This document shows, piece by piece, positions 38,093-51,300 of a stretch of DNA of 64,000 nt. The first letter of the stretch is position 1. Each line of letters begins with the position of its first letter. A program made the position numbers and the translations under genes. The stretch is taken from positions 398,873-462,872 of the forward strand of contig CAJNDS010002222.1 in the NCBI GenBank assembly GCA_905221605.1. Direction: 5' to 3'. A model generated the notes under the pieces. The model was not told the origin of the DNA and searched no databases. It saw only the letters and a program-made list of their open reading frames with translations. Origin of the DNA: Symbiodinium natans (Eukaryota > Sar > Dinophyceae > Suessiales > Symbiodiniaceae).

Positions 38093-39796
38093 GAAAAGGC
38101 CCACAGGTTGTTCAGGGTTTCGGATTTCTAGGGGTTTAGGGTTTAGGGTTTAGGGTTTAGGGTTTAGGGTTTCCGGGGTTTAAGTTTCGGAGTTGTAGAG
38201 GTTTAGGGTTTTCGCATTTGTAGAGGTTTAGGGCTTTCGGAGTTGTAGAGGTTTGGGGTTTTCGATTTTGTAGAGGTTTGGGGCTTTCGGTGTGTTCGAG
38301 GTTTTTAGGGGTTTAGGGGGTTTTAGGTGTTGAAGGGGCTTTAGGGATTTTAGGGGCTTTCGGGATTTTGGAGGTTGTTGGGACTCCTTGGTCTGAGGGT
38401 TTAGGGTTTAGGGTTTAGGGTTTAGGGTTTAGGGTTTAGGGTTTGGGGCTCAGGGCGCAGGAATTCTGGGTAGGCCCTTGAAAAGCATTTTATGTTTTCC
38501 CGTGTTGGGCTTGAGACGATCATGTCCGGAAGTATCGTTCAGTGGGTGTCTAGGATGCCCAGTAGTGCCCTTATTCCCCTTTTTGGGGGGTTTAGGTTTC
38601 CTTATAAACCCCTTTAAGCAAAAAAAGGGTACCCTTTTGAAGCCTAGGTTCCTGGGCAGCCTAGGTTTAGAAAGGGGCCATCCTAGTTTTTAGGTCTCCT
38701 GGCTGAAGTTGGGCTGCTGGATGCCTAGCCCCCAAGGCCGCGAACCTCCCAGTCCCAGGATTCCTCCAGAGATGCTGGAGCCCACCGAGGTAGGGTTTAG
38801 GGTTTGAGGTTTAGGGTTTGGGGTTGAGGGCTTATGGTTTAGGGCTTAGGGCTTAGGGTTTAGGGTTTAGGGCGTAGGGTTTAGGGCTTAGGGTTTAGGG
38901 TTTAGGGTTTAGGGTTTGGGGGAATTGCCGTGAGTTTAACACACCGGGTTGAGGTGTTGACAATCTGGCGGGGGAAGGGATGCTTTGTTGGGAAGACTTC
39001 TCGCGGCTAAACGAACACTGAATGTTGGCACCTCTTGTTGTTTGCACTGGCGGGTCAGAAGCCCGAAACCCTGAACCCTAAGCCCTAAACCCAATTTCTA
39101 AATTTTCTACACAACCCTGAATACAGGGCCACCCGCAATGCCCTAAACCCTCAACCCTCTTCACCCCATTAGGGTTTGGGGTTTAGGCTTTAGGGTTTAG
39201 AGTTTAGGGCTTCTGACCCACCAGTGTTACTATTTGCTTCAGAAACCCCCAAAAGTTGAAAGAGCATTCTTTTTTTAGAAGGCCAATATAAGGATCAGAT
39301 GTTATCTTGTATTTTCTTGGGGGCGATTCTAAAGCAAATAGTAGCAATAAACCCTAAACCCTAAGCCCTCTGCACCCTAAACCCTCTTGAGCCCCTGACA
39401 GCCAAGCAAGAAGCCGGATGTAAACCCCAAACCCGGAACCCTAAACCCTAAACCCTAAACCCTAAACCCCCTACCCCCTAAACCCTCTTGAATGGACCCA
39501 AGCCCGAAGCCGGGTCCACGAGGCGTTTCGGGATGCGTTGCGGGAAGCCTCGGACGAGATGGTGGAATTCAATGCCGGGCTGCCTTTCAAAGATCCCGAG
39601 GCCGGGTAGTAGGTCGGGACTGCAACTCCTAAACCCTGAACCCTGAACCCTAAACCCTAAACCCCCAAACCCTAAACCCTAAACCCTAGACCCTAGACCC
39701 TAAACCCTAAACCCTAAACCCTAAACAACCAAGAGGTTTCAGGGGGGAGGGTGTAGGAGGCCGCAGACCCTGAGTCTGTAAGCTGCTTGTGGCTGA

Positions 39797-39865
<69 letters not shown>

Positions 39866-42432
39866 AGCCCTATTGGCTGCAAGGGCCCATGATGTCAGCG
39901 GCACTTTCAGGTCCGGTTGAGGGTTTAGGGTTTAGGGTTTAGGGTTTAGGGTTTAGGGTTTAGGGTTTAGGGTTTAGGGTTTAGGGTTTAGGGTTTAGGG
40001 TTTAGGGTTTAGGGTTTAGGGTTTAGTCTGTCATGCTTTGCTTGCGACACGTCTCTGTGACGGCTTCTCCGGAGCAAAGTGATGGGTGCCGCCCACGCAG
40101 CAGCGCTTTCCGCGGCTGCCTGAAACCCTCAAGCCCCAAGATGCTGCCTGCTGAATCCCTGGACTGCTGTTCAACATGCGTGGTCCAGTGTAGGTGGTTC
40201 CGTTTAAGGAGGATTGTATACATAAGAATGAATACTCTGTTTCTATACAAGACAGAGACAGAGACAGACAGAGAGAGAGAGAGAGAGATGCATGGTTTCC
40301 AAGAAGATCTCAGTCCAGGCGCGATCCTGCATCGAGACACATTTACGAAGCACTTTCGATGTGCAAGATGTGCCCCCTGGAAGGCCATGAGGCCCGCACG
40401 AGCCGCTGGTCCACTACCAGGGCTTAGGTTTTAAACGCTTAAGGGCTTTGACCCTAAACCCTTAAAAAAGCACGAAGAACCTAAACCCGAAACCCTAAAC
40501 CCTAAAGGGATTGGGTTTTCGAGGTGAGGAAGGTTGCGCTGCACTGCTTGGTGGCTGTTCTGGGAAAGTTGTCATCTAGGCCCGGCTCGCAACCTGAGGG
40601 CCAAGTTTCATCGAAAAAGGTTTAGGGCTTAGGGTTTAGGGTTTTAGTGTTTAGGGTTTAGAGAGAATAGTATGAATTTCGCAGGATGTGCCCAAAACAG
40701 CGAAGATGGTTGTGGTGCAGCTGAGGATGACGCGGATCGAATCGCAAAAGCGAAACGATATGAGGCTGCCCGCAGCATGCAGGGACGGGTGATTCTTTGG
40801 GATGGAAGGACTTCGAGTTGAGCTGGTTGCGGCACAGGAGGCGAGGGTGTAGCTGCAATCCTACCATTCATCCCACTGTAGCTTCGTCTAGTCTTTCAGG
40901 CTTGCTTTGTGGGCTTTGGCATACTGCAGGCTCCTGCTCACACGTCCGGAGGTCACGGACCGTCGCCTCGAAGGAAGAAATGCATAGGTGCTCATAGAAG
41001 TAGAAAAGTAGATACCACACATAACAGTAAACCCCTAAACCCCTAACGCCTATTTGTTGTCCCACACTCCCTTGTGCCAGGCCTGGACGGAAGGCGAGAA
41101 GAAGAAGGCGAGTCCTTGAGGGCTAAGGGCGCTTAAGCCCTACCTTGGACCCCTTCAAACCTTCGATAGGGTTAGACGTGTATAGCTTAGGGTTTCGGCT
41201 AGGAGTGTATAGCTTAAGCTTTAGGGTTAGGGCATAGGAATGTATAGTTTAGTCTTTAGGGTTCAGGGCTTCGGAACGTATGCCAACCGTAAGGCTGAGC
41301 CAGCTCCCTCGAGGTAGCAGGTGCCACCGTGGAACACGGAGGGGGGGGGGGGGGGGGGGGGGGGTTAAACCCCAAACCCTAAACCCTAAACCCTAACCTC
41401 GAAGTGTTGCGCGTCCAGAGTCGGGGGTGGCCATCATAGAGGCCATAGCTATACATGCCTAGGTACAGTTTTGGTCCGCCGCCCCCTTTAGGCCTCTTGA
41501 TGGCTTAGGGTAAGCGCTGCACCCTGTGCTGAGAGGCATATCCTGGACTGGTGGCGCCCCTGCTGCTCGGGCACACGTTGAGGAGACTCAACTCCGAAAC
41601 CTCTTTCCCTGACACTCAGTCAAAGCTAGCTCCTTATCACTTACCAACGTACCCATACGATCGGGACGAGAGCCCACAGCGCTCCATTCCTAGGTTTCCA
41701 TTAGGCTTAATTATCCTTAAAAAAACCTGAATATGGGATGAACCTAGGTGGGGGGGGGGGGGGGGGTAGCTCTAAACCCTAAACCCTAAGCCCTAAGCCC
41801 TAAACCCTAAACCCTAAACCCTAAACCGCGGTAGTAGGGAAAATCCATGATCCATTGTTCCCTCTTTTGCCTCACAAGGCTCGCTGAGTTTGGCTCCCAC
41901 GTCTGCACGAATGTCCTCCTGGGCGGCTACTGGAAGATTAAAGCCAAGCACCCTGGCCCAAAGCCACCCCAAACCCCAAACCCTACACCGTAAGACCCTA
42001 AGACCCTAAACCCCCTCTGTGAAGTAAACCTTCAAGGTGTTGATGGTGAGGGCTTGGGGCTTAGTAAGGGAGCGCGCACGATGTACACCGCACAGTTTGA
42101 GCCCCCTAGCACATGTCTCCGTGCACTCCTGGACGCTGAGTTGACTAAACCCTGGGTTTAGGGTTTAGGGTTTAGGGTTTAGGGTTTAGGGTTTAGGGTT
42201 TAGGGTTTAGGGTTTAGGGTTTAGGGTTTGGAGCTCAGAAGCAGCCCAAGACTCGACACGCGACGCCGGGCATTGAGGTTCTCAAGCGACTCGAAAATCT
42301 CCGTGAACCAAATCTCGTCGATGGCTACAGAGGCCGGGGACAAGAAGGATTGAGGGGGGTCGGTTTAGGGTTTAGGGTTTAGGGTTTAGGGTTTAGGGTT
42401 TAGGGTTTAGGGTTTAGGGTTTAGGGTTCCAG
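38093..42432. other. Telomere-array-rich DNA, mostly unassigned
   Basis: TTTAGGG arrays at 38130-38170, 38396-38445, 38795-38920, 39915-40026 and 42146-42230; CCCTAAA at 39420-39475, 39630-39725 and 41775-41825. A (CT)n microsatellite lies at 39797-39860 and (GA)n at 40255-40288, with long G runs at 41341-41364 and 41751-41766. A family G element starts near 38,562. A possible exon near 39,510-39,605 reads RRFGMRCGKPRTRWWNS in one frame but is not compelling. Confidence 0.4.
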
Positions 42433-42510
42433 GCCATTGAGGAGGCCGCATCCTCGAGCAAAAGCCTCGCTGGCAGCGCCTCGGTGGGCAAAGGCATCGC
42501 AGGACACGGG
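42433..42510 (+). CDS. Putative exon, Ser/Ala/Gly-rich
   Basis: After TTCCAG the frame reads AIEEAASSSKSLAGSASVGKG. TTTAGGG arrays lie on both sides (42362-42428, 42512-42580). Confidence 0.35.
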
Positions 42511-42909
42511 GGGGTTTAGGGTTTAGGGTTTAGGGTTTAGGGTTTATAGGGTATACAGGGTTTGGGGTTTGGGGTTTAGGCATTCTTCGGGCCCTGAAGA
42601 CGTTTCCGATATTCGGGGGTTCCTTATTTGGGGTCTTTTGATACCAGGGAATCCTACGATTTTTGGGGCTATTATTGGGGGCCCCTTTTCTGCGACAACT
42701 CCCACGTCACTTGGTCTGGGGGGGGCGGTGTTCTTCGGAGTTGCTTGGGTTTTGAGTGTGAAGAACCCTATGCCTGTGCGCATGGGGTTCAGGGTTGTCG
42801 GTGTTAGCGCCCGCATCCCAAAACCCTAAGCCCTAAAACCGAAGCCCCTAAACCCTAAACCCCAAACCCTAAACCCTAACTAAACCTTAAATTCTAAACG
42901 GAAGGACAG

Positions 42910-43019
42910 ATCATGAAGTACATGGGCGTCCCGACCGGGAGCTTCTCTGCGCAGTACGGCAGGGCCAAGCTCCATCAAAACTCCGAGACTTGGGCTGCGT
43001 ATGGGAGCAGCACAACTTA
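42910..43019 (+). CDS. Putative exon, unknown protein
   Basis: After AAGGACAG the frame reads IMKYMGVPTGSFSAQYGRA then KLHQNSETWAAYGSSTT, with a possible TAG or donor at 43,018. CCCTAAA words precede it (42825-42890) and TTTAGGG follow. Confidence 0.4.
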
Positions 43020-43435
43020 GGGTTTGGGGTTTAGGGTTTTGGGTTTTGGGTTAAGGGCTTAGGGGTACTCATCCCGCACGTCAAACCTCGACAAGCAGGT
43101 TTCAGTCGTGGATCCAAGTAGCAAATCTCGCTTGTTGAGGCGAGCCCGTTAGAGAAAGCCAAAGAGACCGAAAACTGGCCCAACACGTCCAATCCCCCCA
43201 ACAGGGACTGCCTTCTTGACATAGAGTCACGCACATGCGCACGAGCTTCTCCGACGGCCCCTGTCCTTGACTTGGGTTTACAGCTCAAAACATGGAGCAT
43301 TGTCTGGCAGTAGCGCCGGCAATGCTCCAGGGGAAAGGGAGCGGAGGGATCTCCCTTCATGATCCCACAAGGCCCCCTCTCGCTGTCCCTGTAGTCTAAG
43401 GTCATGATATAGAGTGTATAATCAGAGCCAATGTA

Positions 43436-43587
43436 CCTAAACCCTAAACCTTAAACACTAAACCCTAAACCCTAAACCCTAAACCCTAAACCCTAAACCC
43501 TAAACCCTAAACCCTAAACCCTAAACCCTAAACCCTAAACCCTAAACCCTAAACCCTAAACCCTAAACCCTAAACCCTAAACCCAAA
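43436..43587. repeat. CCCTAAA array
   Basis: About 21 units, nearly perfect. With the TTTAGGG words at 43018-43050 it brackets a presumed intron. Confidence 0.9.
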
Positions 43588-43724
43588 TTAAGGGCCCATC
43601 CTTCGCTCAGCCCTGTACGTCTTTCCACCATCGCCCAAAAGGAGCTGTGCCCCCCCATGGCCAAGTGCGCAAGGCTTTTGGATGTCCAGACCAAGCCGCC
43701 AAACCCTAAACCCTAAACCCTAAA

Positions 43725-43810
43725 CCCCTATAAACCTATAAACCTATAAACCTATAAGCCTATAAACCTATAAACCCATAAACCCATAAACCTATAAACC
43801 TATAAACCCT
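43725..43810. repeat. CCTATAAA variant array
   Basis: Nine or ten CCTATAAA/CCCATAAA units between normal CCCTAAA units: a homogenised variant block. Confidence 0.85.
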
Positions 43811-43828
43811 AAACCCTAAACCCGAAGC

Positions 43829-43957
43829 TTCCCGACGCCAAAAGCACAAGGAATCCCACGCCGAAGCATCGAGCACGGACGAGTCGACCAGCGAGCAGAG
43901 CTCGGTCATGGACGTCATGCAGGCAGAAAGTCGTCACAGCTTCGGGGGCAGCCCATG
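43829..43957 (+). CDS. Putative last exon, Ser/Glu-rich
   Basis: Reads SRRQKHKESHAEASSTDES then TSEQSSVMDVMQAESRHSF and GGSP before TGA. Low-complexity, acidic. Preceded by CCCTAAA words and an AAG acceptor. Confidence 0.35.
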
Positions 43958-44284
43958 AAGTTCCCAAGGGTCGCTGGCTTGGAGGGTTTAGGAATGGCCT
44001 TGGAATGTTTTCTATGTCCCCTCGTTGGGTTGACGCGGATCTTGTTTAGGAGCAGTGTGTCAGAAGGTCAGGGGCCTACGGCTTGGAGATGTTTCGAGTT
44101 GAGAGAGATGCTCCGTGTTCAGGGTTGCAAGCACGAGTCTCGGGCATCCCGCGGCATCTCGAGCACCCATAGGTTTTTGGGGCCGACGCAAAAGAAGCTT
44201 TGACGGGCCCAAGCGGAGGGTGTCGCCGATAAACTCGGCAGAGGCACGAAGGCGCACTCCCTTGAGCTGCAAGATCTTGGTGCT

Positions 44285-44378
44285 CGGGGGTTTAGGGGTT
44301 TAGGGTTTAGGGTTTAAGGGTCTAGGGGTTTAGGGGTTTAGGGGTTTAGGGGTTTAGGGGTTTAGGGGTTTAGGGGTT
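44285..44378. repeat. TTTAGGGG variant array
   Basis: Eight-base TTTAGGGG units replace TTTAGGG here, nine or more copies. Confidence 0.85.
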
Positions 44379-44424
44379 GGTTATTGACCTGCCGACGCCA
44401 ATGCCAATGCCTGCAGCTGCGGGG

Positions 44425-44552
44425 CCATGATAGACAGGTCAGAAAGAAGTCGGCCGGCCGGCCAAGAGATAAGCACATTTCATGTGGCCGAGGGCCTTAA
44501 AGCGAGGTCTCGCCAAGTGGAGGGCATCTTGCCCAACTACGTCAAAGAGTGA
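44425..44552 (+). CDS. Putative last exon, unknown protein
   Basis: One frame reads RSERSRPAGQEISTFHVAEG then LKARSRQVEGILPNYVKE and TGA. Basic, helical. A variant telomere array lies just upstream. Confidence 0.35.
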
Positions 44553-47404
44553 CTATGTTGTAGGGTTTCGGGGTTAGGCTTTGCAGGCTCCTTCCTTCAA
44601 GAATCCGGACCCTTAGACGCTTCACCTTTTTCAAAAGAAAGCCAGACTAACCCTTTCCCTTTGGTCAAAGTTACCAACACCCTAAACCCTAAACCCTAAA
44701 CCCTAAACCCTAAACCCTAAACCCTAAACCCTAAACCCTAAACCCTAAACCCTAAACCCTAAACCCTAAACCTAGAAGATCGTGAGCCCCGCACTTCCAG
44801 GAGTGGAAGGGTGGAATCAGCGGGGCTCCGGCTGCAGAGTGGCGCGAGAGCTTGCGCGACTCTTGGTCTCGTACAGTTCCTCGTTTTTGTTGGGAAATCT
44901 AAATCTTAGCCTTCTAGTTTTTTGTTGTTGGGGGAGAGACGGATAGGCCCTAGATGTTGAGGAAGGAAAAACCTAAGCCCCTGAGTCTCAACTAAGGCGC
45001 AAGGAGATGAGGTCTCCAGTTACCTGAGTCACGTGCTCATAAAAGAGCCCTTACACCCAGATCCTTCTAGCTTCCTGACTATGAACCCCACACACACGGA
45101 AGGACCCGGGTTTTGCAAGCTGCTCAAATATGGACGCAGTTGCTGCTAAAACAGCCATCTTTGCACAAACCTAAGGTTTAACAGAATGAAAGCTGGAAGT
45201 GTCAAGAATACATGTCGATCTTTGCCGAGCCATGGTTGCTCCCCCCCCCCCTTGAAGAACCTCATAAAGGACCCTAAACCCTCAACCCTCGAACCCTCCT
45301 TCTAGTTTCTCTCTTATAGACCCTACGACCTGGCAAAAACCCATAAAGATCAATTAAAGCCCAACTCCTTCCAGTTTCTTTATCATGAACCCTACAACCT
45401 GGAGAAACAAAAAACAAACAAACACACAAAAGCCCAGGACAGCGAGAACTGGAAGTTGATTGATCGCTTCGTGCCCCGACGGCAGAAACTTGATCTCAGC
45501 CCCAGCTGCGGGGACATGAAGCTAAACCCCAACCCCAAACCCTAAACCCTAAACCCTAAACCCTAAAAACCCCAAACCCTAAACCCCAAACCCTAAAGTC
45601 TACACCCTAAGCCCCCAAAAGCCCGAGCCTAGGGTTGGCTTCAGAAGTTTGACAAAGTGCGGCTTCCAGGTTTTGGTTTTGTTTGTGCCTCTGAGGGTGT
45701 GGCTAACAAAGTCTCTTGACCGGCTGGACTTTGTTTGCAGAACTGTCGCTGCAGCTTTCGGGCCCCGACAAGAACATCTGATGGGGGGCCCCCCCTTTGC
45801 ATAGACTTCGGCGGTTGAGGCTTTGGGCTTCGGGCTTCGAGAGTTTTTGGGTTTAAGGTTTAGGGTTTTTGGGGCTTCGGGTTTCGGAAGGGGTTTTTCG
45901 GACTGAAGCCACGAGAGAGCAGACAGGTGGATCAGTGCTTCGGCATCTGGGAGCCTTGGCCAAAAGATGGTGCAAGGAAGGCAGTAGCGATGAAAGGCAT
46001 CGGGCGTGGGGAACGTATTTAGGGTTCAGGGCTTAAGGGATTAGGGTTCAGGGCGGAAGCGATGTTAAGCCCAGCATGGTGAGAAGGGCACGTCACACCC
46101 CTAGCCACACCAGCTAGCTTCAAGTTACATGGACTTGTCTTCGCAATCACCAGAAGCCTCGGTGAGACACAGGAGTGGATTGACGAGAGCTATCACGTGG
46201 ACCTCCCGAATGCCATGCAGCTCGGTCCTCCTTGGCGGTTTAGGGTTCAGGGTTTAGGGTTTAGGGTTTAGGGTCCTTCTTAGTAGTAGGGTAGGTAACC
46301 TTTAACCTTTTTTGGGTAACAGAATCCCCTCATATTCCCAAAGGTGAACCTTTAGTTCCCCTAGGTACTGGACAACTAAGCACTTTGCAGATCTGGGCTT
46401 GGGCTTCCCGTTTGTGGCTTTGGGGCGCAAGGCTGTCCTTGACAGCACGTGGCCCCCATCGAAATAATTGAGCAAAAAAGTACATGGCACCAAGTTCAAA
46501 CCTGGGTGATCTAGTGGCGTGCCCCCAAAACCATCGAAAAAAATAGAATAGTCGAGAACATGGCACCAAGTTCAAAATTGCGCGGCTCTATTTGCCAGAT
46601 CCTAGTTCTGGGCCAGTGCTTAAGGAAATCGGCCTGGGCCGACAAGTTCGTGGACAGCCTTGATTGGGGCATGAAGGAGAGAGCACTGCTGGGATGGATT
46701 CTGGGAGCACAACTCGCATCTTCGTTGGGTGGGGGGGGGGGGGGGGGGGGCTCTTGAAATCATGGGCCTTCAAAAAAAAAAAAGCCCAGGTGCCCACAAG
46801 GCGGGCCCACGTGGATCCACCTCACGTTCTGCAAGAACTCGCCAATGTAAACAGCAGTAAGAGCCGTGCAGCGCCCTAAACCCTAAACCCTAAACCCTAA
46901 ACCCTGTGCAGGATGAGGCCAAAGAGGACATCAAGAAGGCTGGAGCACTATGCCCTTGCCTTCTCCGATGAGAGTAACCTGGACGGGTGCAGATCCCTAG
47001 GTCCTACAGCCCGAAACCCTGCACCCGATAAGCCGCGGGTGCAGACAGGCTTTGTCCAGCCACTACGAGGGCAGCCTCTTCGTTCACCTTCAGCATGCAT
47101 GCAACAAGTTGTCGCTCGGCTTGGCTTATGGAAGTGGAGAGAGTCACAGCTCCCTTCCCTCCGCTTCTGACACCTAGGGAGAGGTAGCCCTACAGTACCA
47201 CCCCCCTTGAACAACCCTTGAGCACAACGGCCCTAAACTCCCTAAGCTCCCTAGACTCCCAAAACCTTAAACTCCCCAAACCCCAGCCTTCCTAAACCCT
47301 TAACCCTAAACTTCCTAAACCCCAAAGCTCCTTAAACCCTAAGCTTCCTAAACCCTCAACCCTATACCCTAAACCCTAAACCCTAAACTCCCCAAAAACC
47401 CCCA
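44553..47404. other. Telomere arrays, an introner and unassigned DNA
   Basis: CCCTAAA array 44675-44772, shorter ones at 45530-45600 and 46876-46905. A family B introner lies at 46,279-46,380. A long G run lies at 46732-46750. No exon is convincing. Confidence 0.4.
46279..46380 (+). mobile_element. Introner-like element (family B)
   Basis: CTTAGTAGTAGGGTAGGTAACC left and GGTACTGGACAACTAAG right; same interior words (TTTAACCTTTTTTGGG, AATCCCCTCAT) as the copies at 28,907 and 61,266. A TTTAGGG array abuts the left end. Confidence 0.75.
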
Positions 47405-47405
47405 G

Positions 47406-47500
47406 GAGTGGCGTGCTGAGCAAGAGGACACGGCGCTGCGTCACCTTCGAGGCCGGGTCATGGAGCTCCTCGGGCCGGAACTTGAGAGAAGCGTTTGAGG
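47406..47500 (+). CDS. Putative exon, charged helix
   Basis: After CCCCCAG the frame reads EWRAEQEDTALRHLRGRVME then LLGPELERSV and TGA. May be a last exon, or the TGA may lie in the intron. A TTTAGGG array follows. Confidence 0.4.
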
Positions 47501-47699
47501 GTGGAGGGCCTTCCAGGGTTTGGGGTTTGGGGGTTTAGGGTTTAGGGTTTAAGGTTTAGGGTTTAGGGTTTAGGGTTTAGGGTTTAGGTTCATTTAGGGT
47601 TTAGGGCTTCAGGGTTCTGCTCAACAGCAGCGATGTCAAGCACTTTCGGCTGTGGTCAGACGAGCCCAAAAACCCTACAAGCACGCAGCCACCTGAGCT

Positions 47700-47880
47700 G
47701 AAACCCGAAACCCTAAACCGTAAACCCTAAACCCTAAACCCTAAACCCGAAACCCGAAACCCTAAACCCTAAACCCTAAACCCTAAACCCTAAACCCTAA
47801 ACCCTAAACCCTAAACCCTAAACCCTAAACCCTAAACCCTAAACCCTAAACCCTAAACCCTAAACCCTAAACCCTAAACC
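47700..47880. repeat. CCCTAAA array
   Basis: About 25 units with a few CCCGAAA variants, ending at the next exon. Confidence 0.9.
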
Positions 47881-48008
47881 GCATCCGCCGAGAACTCCTC
47901 GGCTACATGCCCCTGGCGCGGCCCTTCGAGGAGCTGCGCCTCCACGCCTTCGCCTATGCGGGCTGCAAGCAGCCCCTCGTCCCGGCACCTCACGAGTTCG
48001 AACACGAA
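47881..48008 (+). CDS. Putative exon, unknown protein
   Basis: The frame reads RIRRELLGYMPLARPFEEL then RLHAFAYAGCKQPLVPAPHE and FEHEV. It sits between two long CCCTAAA arrays (47700-47880 and 48017-48195). GC-rich third positions support coding. Family not recognised. Confidence 0.5.
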
Positions 48009-48204
48009 GTAGTAGCCCTAAACCCTAAACCCTACACCCTAAACCCTAAACCCTAAACTCTAAACCCTAAACTCTAAACCCTAAACCCTAAACCCTAAAC
48101 CCTAAACCCTAAACCCTAAACCCTAAACCCTAAACCCTAAACCCTAAACCCTAAACCCTAAACCCTAAACCCTAAACCCTAGCCCTAAACCCTAAACTTC
48201 CAGG

Positions 48205-48300
48205 CAAGCCGAAGGCTTCTCTGCGGGCTTGGCCGAGGGCTTCCTCTTCAGCGACACAGATGAGGCGGGCTGGGCTTGGCATTCATGGGGTTCGTGCATG
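48205..48300 (+). CDS. Putative exon, unknown protein
   Basis: Acceptor AACTTCCAG, then QAEGFSAGLAEGFLFSDTD and EAGWAWHSWG up to TTTAGGG words. Likely the next exon of the gene with the exon at 47,881. Confidence 0.45.
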
Positions 48301-51300
48301 TAGGGTTTACGATTTAGGGTTTCGGGTTTAGGGTTTAGGGTCTAGGGCGTTCAGGGTTTACGGGCTTAACAGAGTTCGAGAGTCCGCGGGCTTCAGGTGT
48401 AAGGATCAAAGTGGGAGTTCGCTCGCCCAAGACCCTAAACCGCTAGATCCCCCCTGAAATCCCCCTTATAGCCCCCCTTCATACCCTACCTCAAACCCCG
48501 AAACCTAAACCCTAAACCCCCAAACCCCTACGCTCTCAGGTGGAAAGGCCCTAAACCGCTCAATCCCCCTATACCCCCCCCCTCCATCATAGCCCCCTAA
48601 ACCTAACCCCTAAACCTCAACGCTCAAAGCCTAAACCCTACATCCCCTCAAACCCCCAACGCCCTCAGGTGGAAAAGGATCCTCCCCCGTCTAGCGATGA
48701 CTGGAGCGTCAAGGCCTGGACGACATGGTGGCTGCGGCACTGAGTGTGGTACATGCGTTTGTCTTGTGTTTTGTTAACCTTGCTTTGGATGTTATCTGTT
48801 TTTTTGTAAACGTTCAAAGCCTTAGACCTTAGACCTTAGACCCTAAACCCTAAACCCTAAAGCCCCTCAAACTTCCGAAAATTCCGGTAGCTGTCAGAGA
48901 GCTGAAGCCAGCCCGAGGTGGGGACGCCTCTGGGGATCTGGCAAGAAGCTGCACTACGGTAAGGTAGAGCCACTCGGAGTCCAACTAACTCTTTTAGGGT
49001 TCAGGGTTCAGGGTTTAGGGTTTAGGGTCTAGGGTTTAGGGTTTAGGGTTTAGGTTTTAGGGTTTAGGGTTTAAGGTTTAGGGTTTAGGTTTTAGGGTTT
49101 TAGGGTTTAGGGTTTAGGGTTTAGGTTACCCTAAACCCTAAACCAGCCCTATGAGGTCATGTCAGCCAACACATTGAGTCGAGTTAGGGTTTTGCGGGGT
49201 TTGGGAGGCTCGGGGGAGATGTGTATCCTTCACTCTAGCCCCCGAAGCCTCCCTAAGCCCAAGTTCTCATGCGGTTCAGGGTCTAGGTGAGTAGGGTTCT
49301 TGTGAGGTGGGAAGAATGCTGCCTCACAGCCCCCACACAGGCCTGCGACCTCTAGCAGCTACCGTCGCACACTTTCTCGAACGCATTGAGGCTGCGACAT
49401 CCAGCTTGGGCAACGGCCCATCGTAGTTTTTGTATTATCCCTGGTTGGGTTCAAGAGTAATTATATCGTTCAGGAACATGTTGGTGCAATGTCAAGGTCC
49501 AGGCTAGTGACCCTTACATTTGAGCTCACTCACCCCTGGACAATTCCAGCAAGCACGGGAGTCAAATCCTGCTCAGACCGTTCAATCAAGAAGTATCGGT
49601 CGAACTGGGACTAGGGGCTTCGGTACCTCTTGTGGCATTTTTCTTGTGTTATCTTCCTGAAGGCGTCAGGAACCCACGTGCCAGCACCCAAGCCCCGAAC
49701 CCTAAGCTTTAAACCCCAAGCCCCAAGCCCAACATAGATTCCCCCAAACCGTAAACCCTAAACCCTAAACCCTAAACCCTAAACCCTAAACCCTTTCGTG
49801 ACCTCTGAGGCAGAACAAGATGACGACCTTCGCCATGAGGTGTCTACGTGGGACTGGCATGAAGCAGTTCCCGAAAGAGACGCTGAGATGGGATTTAGGG
49901 GGCTTCAGGTATAGGGTTTAAGGTTAAGGTTTTAGGGTTTAGGGTTTAGGGTTTAGGGCCAGTTTAGGGTTTAGGGTTAGATTGGGATTTAGGGGGTTTA
50001 GGCTCAGGGTTTTAGGAGGCTTAGGGTTCAGGATTCAAGGATGCAGGGTTTAGGGGCTTTAGGGTTTTAGGCTTCAGGGGTCGAATATTCAGGGTTTAGG
50101 GCTTGGGGTTTAGAGTTTAGGGTTTGAGGGTTTAGGGGGCTTAGGGTTTTTAGGCTTCCCGGGTTGAGAGGGTTGAGGATTCCGGGTGGATTAGGGTTTA
50201 GGGTTTTGAGGTTTAGGGTTTAGGGTTCAGGGTTTAGGGTTTAGGGTTTAGGGTTTCGAGGGGAGGGCTTTGGCCCTTGGGATGGCGAAGGTTGAAAGAA
50301 GACGGGTTTCAGGGTTCAGGGTTTAGGGGTGGCCAGCCAGCTCTCGACGGCCAAAGCCCTGCCCCCCCAAACCTAAAAACCCTAAACCCTAAACCCTAAA
50401 CCCTAACCCTAAACCCTAAACCCTAAACCCTAAACCCTAAACCCTAAACCCTAAACCCTAAACCCGAAACCCGAAACCCTAAACCCTAAACCCTAAACCC
50501 TAAACCCTAAACTCAAACCTACGCTTGCCCAAAGAGCGCAGCAACTCAGGAGGATATCGATACAAGCCGAGAATCTGACGAGGGCCTTTGAGGTCTATAC
50601 CGAGGCGTTTTGAGGGCTTAGGATTTGGGGTTTAGGGTTAGGGTTTAGGGTTTAGGGTTTAGGGTTTAGGGTTTAGGGTTTAGGGTTTAGGGTTCAGGGT
50701 TCAGGGTTCAGGGTTCAGGGTTTAGGGATTTTGACTTAACCAGAGACGCCGGGGCTTTAGGGTTTGCAGGTACTTTTGTTGTTTCTTTTTTGCCGGGGGG
50801 GGGGGGGGGGTTGTAAAGGATTTTAAGGTCGAACCCGTAAGCCCTGAACCCAAAAGGAAGTTAGCACCATAAAGCCCTTCGACTCCTGGAGCCCTCTTTT
50901 GGAGGCTCTCTGAGGGAAGACCAGCAACACTACGCAATCGGCAGCAGTATCTCGACGGAAAGCCATAGGAATCCGCTCTCCATGCGCGGCTTCGGGAGCC
51001 AAACCATGTCGGAGCGCGGCAAGGGCCAAGGCAAGGCGTTCGAATTAATGGTAGGCATTCTCCGCCTTCCTGTGCCCAAGGCGCGCAAGGGGGTGCAGAA
51101 AAGAAGAGCATGAATCCCACCATCCTTTCTAAGAGCGCAGTCGATGTCCTGATTTCCGTACTCGATCAGACAGCGAGCCTTCGATTTGTGCGTCTACTTC
51201 AACATGTGTCTCCCTGCTCAGCCAGGCAGTTGCTCCCTGCGCAGGGTTTAGGGTTTAGGGTTTAGGGTTTAGGGTTTAGGGTTTAGGGTTTAGGGTTGAG

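Noticed and set aside
39797-39860. Arg/Glu-rich reading of the (CT)n tract as a protein
   Set aside because: Simple dinucleotide repeat; no coding support around it.
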